Below are positions 14,699 to 19,821 of a stretch of 19,821 bases of DNA, piece by piece; position 1 is the stretch's first letter, and each line of letters starts with the position of its first letter. The stretch comes from Alphaproteobacteria bacterium (lineage in GTDB: Bacteria; Pseudomonadota; Alphaproteobacteria; JAEULC01). A model generated the notes under the pieces. The model was given only the letters and a program-made list of their open reading frames with translations, searched no databases and had not been told where the DNA came from. Both the position numbers and the translations under genes were made by a program. The stretch lies in contig JADZDN010000155.1 in the NCBI GenBank assembly GCA_020851015.1, positions 1-19,821 on the forward strand, read 5' to 3'.

Positions 14699-15226
14699 TT
14701 GGACGCTCTGTTCCGTAGCCAGCTGGTGGCGCTTTTGCCGCGCCTGCGACGTTTCGCCCGCGGCCTCACCGGCAGCGCCGACCGCGCCGACGACTTGGTG
14801 CAGGCGGCGTGCGAGCGCGCGCTGGCGCGCATGGAGCAGTGGACGCCCGGCACGCGGCTGGACAGCTGGCTGATCCGGATCGTCCGCACGATATGGATCG
14901 ACGACCTTCGGGCGCGCAAGGTGCGCGACCGGGCGCACGAGCGGGAGGAGTTGAGCGACCAGGTCTTCGACGGCGAGCGCCACATCGAAGCCCGGCTGAC
15001 GATGGAAGCGGTCCGCGAGGCCGTCGGCCAGTTGCCGGAGGAGCAGCGCGAGACGCTTCTGCTGATCGGGGTCGAAGGCGTGAGCTACAAGGAGGCGGCG
15101 GATATCCTGGATATCCCGATCGGAACCGTGATGAGCCGCTTGGCGAGGGCCCGTGCCGGCCTGATGCGCCTGATGGATCGCCGGGGCAAGAACGCCGAGG
15201 ACGGAAAAGTCGTAAGGTTGAAGTGA
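14699..15226 (+). CDS. ECF-family RNA polymerase sigma factor
   Basis: The 175-aa product carries the two domains of extracytoplasmic-function sigma factors. Region 2 (about residues 5-70) has LPRLRRFARGLTGSADRADDLVQAACERAL and SWLIRIVRTIWIDDLRARK. Region 4 (about 113-160) has LPEEQRETLLLIGVEGVSYKEAADILDIPIGTVMSRLARAR, the -35-binding helix-turn-helix. No C-terminal extension is present. The start is TTG 14699: no ATG or GTG lies between it and the upstream in-frame stop at 14654, and starting later would cut region 2. The ribosome site is weak. The stop (TGA 15224-15226) nearly touches the anti-sigma gene, the usual sign of coupled synthesis. The operon is likely autoregulated. I cannot assign an ECF group with confidence. 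Confidence 0.93.
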   Translation: MDALFRSQLVALLPRLRRFARGLTGSADRADDLVQAACERALARMEQWTPGTRLDSWLIRIVRTIWIDDLRARKVRDRAHEREELSDQVFDGERHIEARLTMEAVREAVGQLPEEQRETLLLIGVEGVSYKEAADILDIPIGTVMSRLARARAGLMRLMDRRGKNAEDGKVVRLK

Positions 15227-15237
15227 CGGATCGAGCG

Positions 15238-16044
15238 ATGGCGGGGATGCAGCGACCGGACGAAACGCAGATCATGGCCTATGTGGACGGCGAGCTCGAC
15301 GACGCCGGCATGGCCGAGGTCGAGCGCGTCATCGCGGCCGATCCGGACTTCGCCCGCTACGTCCGCGATCTGCTGGACAGCAATGCGGCCCTGCGCGCGG
15401 CGTTCAACGGGCCGATGCGCGAGCCGGTGCCCGAGCGCCTGCTGGCGCCGCTGGGTGCGCAGCGCGCCCAGCCCTGGCGCATGCCGACCGGCCGACGCCT
15501 GCTGGCGATGGCCGCCTCCGTTGCCGCGATCGTTGCCGTGGGCGGCGGCCTTGCTTTGAGCACGGGCTACGAGCTGCCGTACACGATCACGGCCAATGCG
15601 CCGGATGCTTGGCTCAGCAGCGTCGCGAACTACTATCAGGCCTATGCGCGGACCGCGGTGGGCGACGAGCGGTCCCTCGTCGACGTCAATGCCGAGGACG
15701 TCGACTACCTGGAAAACTGGTTCGGCCAGCGCTTGAAGCGCGACGTGCGCCTGCCGAAGCTCGAAAACCAGGGCTTCAAGATGCAGGGCGGTCGCGTGAC
15801 ATTCATCGAGGGCCAGCCCGGCGCGCAGTTCTTCTACAAGTCGGTCACCGGCGACGCCATCGTCAGCGTGGCGATCGCGCAGACCAAGCGCCGCGACACG
15901 GAATGGACCACGGCAAAGCGCAACGGCCTGCGCATGATCTACTGGCGCAAGGGCGGCTACGTCTATGTGTTCGCCGGCGACGTCGACAAGCACGTGCTGC
16001 ACGGCGTCGCCTCGGCCTTCCCGGACGACCAGCGCAAGACCTGA
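15238..16044 (+). CDS. membrane-anchored anti-sigma factor
   Basis: The 268-aa product begins with a short cytoplasmic anti-sigma domain (RPDETQIMAYVDGELDDAGMAEVERVIAADP... region, residues ~5-55). It lacks the His-x3-Cys-x2-Cys zinc motif of ZAS proteins. One transmembrane helix follows (LLAMAASVAAIVAVGGGLAL, about residues 90-110). The periplasmic domain of about 155 residues (VDYLENWFGQRLKRDVRLPKLENQ..., GGRVTFIEGQPGAQFFYKS) resembles other anti-sigma C-terminal domains. It should hold the ECF factor at the membrane until an envelope signal arrives. ATG 15238 is chosen; GTG 15223, overlapping the sigma stop (GTGA), and ATG 15247 are alternatives. The absence of cysteines in the anti-sigma domain argues against direct thiol or zinc sensing there. 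Confidence 0.88.
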   Translation: MAGMQRPDETQIMAYVDGELDDAGMAEVERVIAADPDFARYVRDLLDSNAALRAAFNGPMREPVPERLLAPLGAQRAQPWRMPTGRRLLAMAASVAAIVAVGGGLALSTGYELPYTITANAPDAWLSSVANYYQAYARTAVGDERSLVDVNAEDVDYLENWFGQRLKRDVRLPKLENQGFKMQGGRVTFIEGQPGAQFFYKSVTGDAIVSVAIAQTKRRDTEWTTAKRNGLRMIYWRKGGYVYVFAGDVDKHVLHGVASAFPDDQRKT

Positions 16045-16072
16045 CGCCCCTCGGCGGTTTCGCCTCTCGGCC

Positions 16073-16528
16073 TCATCCCTTGTAGGCGACCAGGATCGCG
16101 CCGCCCGCGATCAGCGCGACGCCAAGCCAGTTCGGCACCGAAAGCTGCTCGCCCAGGAACATCGCGCCGAACAGCGCCACCAGCACCACGCTCAGCTTGT
16201 CGATCGGCGCGACCCGCGCCGCGTCGCCCAGCTTGAGGGCGCGGAAATAGCACAGCCAGGACGCGCCGGTCGCAAGCCCGGACACGAGCAGGAATGCCAG
16301 GGCACGACCGGCGACGCCGCCGGCCGAGAACGCCTGGCCGACCGCCCGCCATTCGCCGGTCGCGGCCAGGATCGCGGCAAGCATCGCCAGGATGACGACG
16401 GTGCGGATGAAGGTGGCGGCATCGGAGGGGATGTCGGCGACGCCCAGCTTGGCGAAGATCGCGGTGAGCGCCGCGAACACGGCCGACAGAACGGCCCAGG
16501 CCTGCCAGGATTGCAGCACAACGCCCAT
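16073..16528 (-). CDS. EamA-family (DMT superfamily) transporter, single-domain
   Basis: The 151-aa inner-membrane protein has about five hydrophobic segments (WAVLSAVFAALTAIFAKLG; TVVILAMLAAILAA; ALAFLLVSGLATGASWLCYF; KLSVVLVALFGAMFLG; WLGVALIAGGAILVAY). It corresponds to one EamA repeat of the drug/metabolite transporter superfamily. Full-length members have two repeats, and single-repeat members act as dimers. The motif ALKLGDAARVAPIDKLSVVL is characteristic of the 140-residue COG2510-like group. ATG 16528 has GGGAGG at a good distance. The gene is convergent with the anti-sigma gene (28-bp gap) and divergent from the ArsR/SRPBCC pair. The transported compound is unknown; regulation by the adjacent ArsR protein is plausible. 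Confidence 0.88.
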   Translation of the reverse strand: MGVVLQSWQAWAVLSAVFAALTAIFAKLGVADIPSDAATFIRTVVILAMLAAILAATGEWRAVGQAFSAGGVAGRALAFLLVSGLATGASWLCYFRALKLGDAARVAPIDKLSVVLVALFGAMFLGEQLSVPNWLGVALIAGGAILVAYKG

Positions 16529-16564
16529 CGGAGCCTCCCCGCAGTTTGCGTCATCAGAGTGAAG

Positions 16565-16590
16565 CGCGTTGCCGCGCGCGACGCAACGCG
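16565..16590. promoter_or_regulatory. operator-like dyad CGCGTTGC-N10-GCAACGCG
   Basis: Perfect 8-bp arms (16565-16572 and 16583-16590) around a 10-bp GC-rich spacer, between the EamA transporter and ArsR genes and ending three bases before the ArsR -35. A dimer bound here could control both directions. The adjacent ArsR protein is the obvious candidate, but this is inference. Confidence 0.5.
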
Positions 16591-16593
16591 GGC

Positions 16594-16623
16594 TTGACCG
16601 ATACATATATAATAGTGTATATA
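16594..16623 (+). promoter_or_regulatory. AT-rich promoter of the ArsR gene, probably leaderless
   Basis: TTGACC (16594-16599) and TATATA (16618-16623) with 18-bp spacing would start transcription at about 16630, on or next to the GTG start at 16631. No Shine-Dalgarno is present. The stretch 16601-16630 is almost pure A/T, unlike everything around it, and holds a small dyad ATACA-N10-TGTAT (16601-16620). Confidence 0.5.
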
Positions 16624-16630
16624 CATATAA

Positions 16631-16945
16631 GTGCAGATAGATTCCTTTCAGGTTCTGGCCGACCCCACCCGTCGGCGCATCGTCGCGGCGCTCCGGCTGG
16701 GCGAGCGGCCGGTGGGCGATATCGTGGCGGAGGCAGGGATCCACCAGTCCGGGGTGTCGCGCCATCTGCGCATCCTGCACGAATCGGGATTCGTCTCGAT
16801 GCGGCCCGACGGCCAGCACCGCTACTACGCGCTGCGCCCGGAACCGTTTCGCGAACTGGACGGCTGGCTGGCGGATTATCGTTCCTTGTGGGAAGCGCGG
16901 CTCGACCGGTTCGCGACCGCGCTGGAAAAGCGACGCGGGAAATAG
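16631..16945 (+). CDS. ArsR-family transcriptional regulator
   Basis: The 104-aa winged-helix protein has FQVLADPTRRRIVAALRLGERPVGDIVAEAGIHQSGVSRHLRILHESGFVSMRPDGQHRYYALRPEPF, the classic ArsR helix-turn-helix and wing (residues ~5-72), followed by a C-terminal helix with WLADYRSLWEARLDRF. It has no cysteine, so the metal-binding ELCVCDL-type site is absent. This fits the ArsR subgroup paired with SRPBCC/AHSA1 proteins rather than arsenic or metal sensors. The GTG start at 16631 is the only start consistent with the family N-terminus, and no ribosome site precedes it. The SRPBCC gene follows after nine bases, so the two form one operon. It probably represses its own AT-rich promoter. Confidence 0.92.
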   Translation: MQIDSFQVLADPTRRRIVAALRLGERPVGDIVAEAGIHQSGVSRHLRILHESGFVSMRPDGQHRYYALRPEPFRELDGWLADYRSLWEARLDRFATALEKRRGK

Positions 16946-16954
16946 GAGCACGCG

Positions 16955-17458
16955 ATGAACGCAGAAGACCGGGCGGCCGCTGGCGCCAAGCCGCGGGCCG
17001 TCGTGATCGAGCGCAGCTATCGCGCGACGGTCGATGAACTCTGGGCGCTGTGGACCACGAAGGAAGGCTTCGAGTCCTGGTGGGGTCCCGAGGAGTTCCG
17101 CGTCGAGGTGAACAAGATCGAGTCGCGGCAGGGCGGCGCGCTTCACTACGACATGATCGCCGACACGGCGCAGGCGGTGAAGGCGATGAAGGACATGGGC
17201 CACGCGCCCCGGCACAAGACGCGCGGCTGGTTTGCCGTCTACGAGCCGCCAAGGCGCTTGGTGCTGACGCACGTGATCGACTTCATGCCTGGCGTAAAGC
17301 CGTTCGAAACCACGATGTCGGTCGACTTCAGCCCCGCCGGCGATCGCGTGCGCATGGTGGTGACGTTGCAGCCGATGCCCTATCCGGAGATCTCGAAGAT
17401 GCAGGTCATGGGCTTCACCAGCCAGCTCGGCAAGCTGGACCGGCGATACGAAGGCTGA
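16955..17458 (+). CDS. SRPBCC (AHSA1-like) domain protein
   Basis: The 167-aa protein has the START/Bet v1-like ligand-binding fold of the AHSA1 group: VIERSYRATVDELWALWTTKEGFESWWGPE at the N-terminus, GGALHYDMIAD, a central RGWFAVYEPPRRLVLTHVIDF, FETTMSVDF and the C-terminal helix MQVMGFTSQLGKLDRRYEG. These domains bind hydrophobic ligands in a central cavity; the ligand here is unknown. ATG 16955 has GGAG in front. ArsR-SRPBCC pairs are a recurrent arrangement, and the SRPBCC protein may sequester or modify the inducer. It is convergent with ugpC with a 20-bp gap holding a small GC hairpin (CCGCG...CGCGG) without a U-tract. Confidence 0.9.
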   Translation: MNAEDRAAAGAKPRAVVIERSYRATVDELWALWTTKEGFESWWGPEEFRVEVNKIESRQGGALHYDMIADTAQAVKAMKDMGHAPRHKTRGWFAVYEPPRRLVLTHVIDFMPGVKPFETTMSVDFSPAGDRVRMVVTLQPMPYPEISKMQVMGFTSQLGKLDRRYEG

Positions 17459-17478
17459 ACCGCGGGGGCCGCTCGCGG

Positions 17479-18537
17479 CTAGGCGAGGCGCTTGCCATCG
17501 GCCCTGCCGAACAGATGGACGTGGCGCGGATCGACCGACAGGGCGAGCTGCGACCCCACCGCGACATCGCTCTCGCCGTCGATGCGCGCCGTGAGCTCGG
17601 CGCCGCCGGGCAGGCGGCCATAGACCAGGGCCTCGGCGCCGAGATGCTCGATCAGCTCGACCTTGAGCGGCAGCGATGCACCCGGCCCGCCGCCGAGCGT
17701 CATGTGCTCGGGCCGGATGCCCACGGTGACGTCGCCGGAAGGGACCGTGTTCGGCATCGCGAGCACGATGCCGCCCTCCAGTTCGACCCTACCGTTCGCC
17801 GCGCGCCCCGGAAAGAAGTTCATCGCCGGCGATCCGATGAAGCCGCCGACGAAGGTGGTGGCCGGGCGCGCGTAGAGCTCCATCGGCGTGCCGATCTGCT
17901 CGGCCACGCCGGCGTTCATCACGATCAGCCGGTCGGCCAGCGTCATCGCCTCGACCTGGTCGTGGGTGACGTAGAGGCTGGTGACGCCGAGCTGGCGCTG
18001 CAGCTTCTTGATCTCCACGCGCATCTGCACGCGCAATTTGGCGTCGAGATTCGACAGCGGCTCGTCGAACAGGAAGGCCTTGGGCTCGCGCACGATCGCG
18101 CGCCCCATCGCCACGCGCTGGCGCTGCCCGCCCGACAGCTGGCGCGGCTTGCGCTCGAGCAGATGGGCCAGCTCCAGCGTCTGCGCCGCTGCGCGCACGC
18201 GGCGGTCGATCTCGTCCCTGGCCATGCCGCGGTTGCGCAGGCCATAGGCCATGTTGTCGTAGACCGACATGTGCGGGTAGAGCGCGTAGTTCTGGAACAC
18301 CATCGCGATGTCGCGGTCCTTGGGCTCGCGGTCGTTGACCGGCACGCCGTCGATGGCGACGGTGCCTTCGCTGACGGTCTCGAGCCCCGCCACCATCCGC
18401 AGCAGCGTCGACTTGCCGCAGCCCGAGGGCCCCACGATCACCACCAGCTCGCCGTCGGCGATCTTGATGTCGACGCCGTGGATCACCTTGGTGGCGCCGA
18501 AACTCTTGCGCACCGAGCGCAGCTCGACCTCGGCCAT
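17479..18537 (-). CDS. ugpC: sn-glycerol-3-phosphate ABC importer, ATP-binding protein
   Basis: The 352-aa ATPase is of the MalK/UgpC type. The order of motifs is Walker [10 protein letters not shown] (36-44), Q-loop QNYALYPHM, signature LSGGQRQR, Walker [13 protein letters not shown], switch histidine [12 protein letters not shown]-terminal OB-like regulatory domain ([37 protein letters not shown]) follows. MalK-type ATPases look alike across sugar importers, so the UgpC call rests mainly on the adjacent ugpE and ugpA genes. ATG 18537 has GGGGGAT upstream. The gene lies 28 bp downstream of ugpE in the same operon. The order A-E-C suggests the substrate-binding protein UgpB is encoded just outside the window. 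Confidence 0.93.
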   Translation of the reverse strand: MAEVELRSVRKSFGATKVIHGVDIKIADGELVVIVGPSGCGKSTLLRMVAGLETVSEGTVAIDGVPVNDREPKDRDIAMVFQNYALYPHMSVYDNMAYGLRNRGMARDEIDRRVRAAAQTLELAHLLERKPRQLSGGQRQRVAMGRAIVREPKAFLFDEPLSNLDAKLRVQMRVEIKKLQRQLGVTSLYVTHDQVEAMTLADRLIVMNAGVAEQIGTPMELYARPATTFVGGFIGSPAMNFFPGRAANGRVELEGGIVLAMPNTVPSGDVTVGIRPEHMTLGGGPGASLPLKVELIEHLGAEALVYGRLPGGAELTARIDGESDVAVGSQLALSVDPRHVHLFGRADGKRLA

Positions 18538-18565
18538 CAGAATCCCCCGCCGGCTTGCGGCCCGT

Positions 18566-19414
18566 TCATTTCTCGGTGTCCACCAGGCCCTTGACGAACA
18601 GCCGCTGCATCACGACGACGACGAACACCGGCGGCAGCATCGCCAGCATCGTGGTCGCCATCACGATGTGCCAGTCGGTGTTCGCGTCCGACGTCACGAT
18701 CATCCGGCGGATGCCGTAGACGATCGTGTCCATGCCGGAGTCGGTGGTGATCAGCAGCGGCCACAGGTACTGGTTCCAGCCATAGATGAACAGGATCACG
18801 AACAACGCCGCGATGTTGGTGAGCGACAGCGGCAGCACGATGTCGCGGAAGAACTTCAGCGGCCCCGCGCCGTCGATCTGCGCGGCCTCGACCAGCTCGT
18901 CGGGAATGGTCAGGAAGAACTGGCGGAACAGCAGCGTGGCGGTCGCCGAGGCGATCAGCGGGACGGTGAGACCGGCATAGGTGTTGAGCAGGCCCAGATC
19001 GGCCACGACCTTGTAGGTCGGGTAGATGCGCACCTCGACGGGCAGCATCAGGGTCACGAAGATCGTCCAGAAGAAGAACATGCGGAACGGGAAGCGGAAG
19101 AACACCACCGCGTAGGCCGAGATGATCGAGATCGCGATCTTGCCGATCGCGATCACCAGCGCCATCACCAGGCTGTTGCCCATCATCTGCAGGACCGGCG
19201 TCGACTTGATCTGCCTGGTGCCGGTGAACAGCGCGTCGAAATAATGCGTGACGCCCATATGTCCGGGCAAGAGGCCCATCGTGCCGTTGACGATGTCGGC
19301 GGGCTCGTGCGTCGAGGCGATCAGGGTCAGGTAGACGGGAAAGGCGACGACCGCGATGCCGGCCAAGAGGATCGCGTGCGCCACGAGCTTCGACAGCGGC
19401 CGCTGCTCGACCAT
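18566..19414 (-). CDS. ugpE: sn-glycerol-3-phosphate ABC importer, permease UgpE
   Basis: The 282-aa inner-membrane permease has about six transmembrane segments. It follows E. coli UgpE closely, for example [59 protein letters not shown] (the EAA loop that docks on the ATPase), [16 protein letters not shown] and the end [14 protein letters not shown]. The length matches the E. coli protein. ATG 19414 lies 16 bp after the ugpA stop with a GGGACGGG-like site, so the genes are co-transcribed. It should form the channel together with UgpA for uptake of glycerol-3-phosphate or glycerophosphodiesters. Confidence 0.96.
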   Translation of the reverse strand: MVEQRPLSKLVAHAILLAGIAVVAFPVYLTLIASTHEPADIVNGTMGLLPGHMGVTHYFDALFTGTRQIKSTPVLQMMGNSLVMALVIAIGKIAISIISAYAVVFFRFPFRMFFFWTIFVTLMLPVEVRIYPTYKVVADLGLLNTYAGLTVPLIASATATLLFRQFFLTIPDELVEAAQIDGAGPLKFFRDIVLPLSLTNIAALFVILFIYGWNQYLWPLLITTDSGMDTIVYGIRRMIVTSDANTDWHIVMATTMLAMLPPVFVVVVMQRLFVKGLVDTEK

Positions 19415-19430
19415 CAGCCCGTCCCGCGCA

Positions 19431-19821
19431 TCAATAGTGCACCTTGCGCTCGATGTACTTGAACTGGACGGCGGTCAGCGCGATCACCAGCCCCATCAGG
19501 ATGACGGACTGCGCCGCCGAACCGCCCAGGTCGCCGCCCAGCCTGCCGTCCTGGAACACCTTGTAGACCATGGTTTCGGTGGCCTTGGCCGGGCCGCCGT
19601 GGGTGACCGCGTCGATGATCCCGAACGTGTCGAAGAACACGTAGACGATGTTCACGACCAGCAGGAAGAACGCGGTCGGCGACAGCAGCGGGAAGATCAC
19701 GGTCCAGAACCGCCGCCGCGGCCCCGCGCCGTCGATCGCCGCGGCCTCGATCAGCGATTTCGGGATCGACTGCAGCCCGGCCAGGAAGAACAGGAAATTG
19801 TAGCTGATCTGCTTCCACGCC
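19431..19821 (-). CDS. ugpA: sn-glycerol-3-phosphate ABC importer, permease UgpA (5' end cut by window edge)
   Basis: The reading frame enters from beyond base 19821, and its last ~129 codons are present. They include [20 protein letters not shown], the EAA loop [20 protein letters not shown], the membrane segment [56 protein letters not shown] and the end KYIERKVHY. This is the C-terminal part of UgpA and matches E. coli UgpA segment by segment. The internal ATG/GTG starts within this stretch are not real starts, since homology continues unbroken upstream of them to the window edge. It is the first visible gene of the ugpA-E-C operon. Confidence 0.95.
   Translation of the reverse strand, partial: AWKQISYNFLFFLAGLQSIPKSLIEAAAIDGAGPRRRFWTVIFPLLSPTAFFLLVVNIVYVFFDTFGIIDAVTHGGPAKATETMVYKVFQDGRLGGDLGGSAAQSVILMGLVIALTAVQFKYIERKVHY

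Noticed and set aside
16608..16613. Perfect TATAAT hexamer in the ArsR promoter
   Set aside because: Only 8 bp from TTGACC, too close to act with it, and no other -35 stands at 16-18 bp. TATATA at 16618 has workable spacing. A dual promoter cannot be excluded.

Overview
The window is a GC-rich, tightly packed chromosomal segment, most probably from an alphaproteobacterium (Rhodospirillales-like is my guess). The evidence is the block rpoD-dnaG-(small secreted protein)-yqeY on the minus strand, divergent from carA, which is typical alphaproteobacterial synteny. A perfect CtrA-type box (TTAA-N7-TTAA) in front of a PilZ gene and a Ugp-type glycerol-3-phosphate importer fit the same picture. All codon choices are GC-rich except one short AT-rich promoter near 16.6 kb. 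I see no phage, transposase, tRNA, rRNA or CRISPR.

Layout. 1-4520 (minus): the primary sigma factor (3' end cut by the window edge), DNA primase, a short secreted protein of unknown function and a YqeY/GatB-like protein form the macromolecular-synthesis block. 4759-6483 (plus): carA, then, instead of carB, a DUF559 PD-(D/E)XK nuclease-like gene whose 3' end runs into one arm of an inverted pair of C-rich palindromic repeats. 6524-7621 (plus): an acyl-CoA dehydrogenase of the small-subunit (PimD-like) type that lacks the usual C-terminal catalytic glutamate.

7626-11398: a module for D-amino-acid derivatives. An N-carbamoyl-D-amino-acid amidohydrolase with its complete E47/K127/C172 triad is divergent from a translationally coupled amidase and D-serine-dehydratase-like PLP enzyme. 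The 91-bp divergent control region carries two nested inverted repeats. The plus-strand operon ends in a strong terminator preceded by a CU-rich, sRNA-like segment.

11395-14446: a c-di-GMP-binding PilZ protein under a CtrA box, a secreted glycine-zipper protein whose promoter has four 11-bp phased repeats, a second amidase with an intact Ser-cisSer-Lys triad, and a small secreted two-cysteine protein. 14500-16044: an ECF sigma factor/membrane anti-sigma operon. Matching ECF-type promoters lie in front of the sigma gene and of the divergent small secreted protein, which suggests a self-contained envelope-stress circuit.

16073-17458: an EamA-type half-size transporter divergent from an ArsR regulator/SRPBCC pair, with a GC-rich dyad and a probably leaderless AT-rich promoter between them. 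17479-19821 (minus): ugpC, ugpE and the 3' part of ugpA.

The least expected items are the D-amino-acid module, the phased repeat array, the paired ECF promoters, the CtrA box on the PilZ gene, the DUF559/palindrome arrangement and the possible anti-Shine-Dalgarno RNA. All regulatory assignments are read from motifs only.
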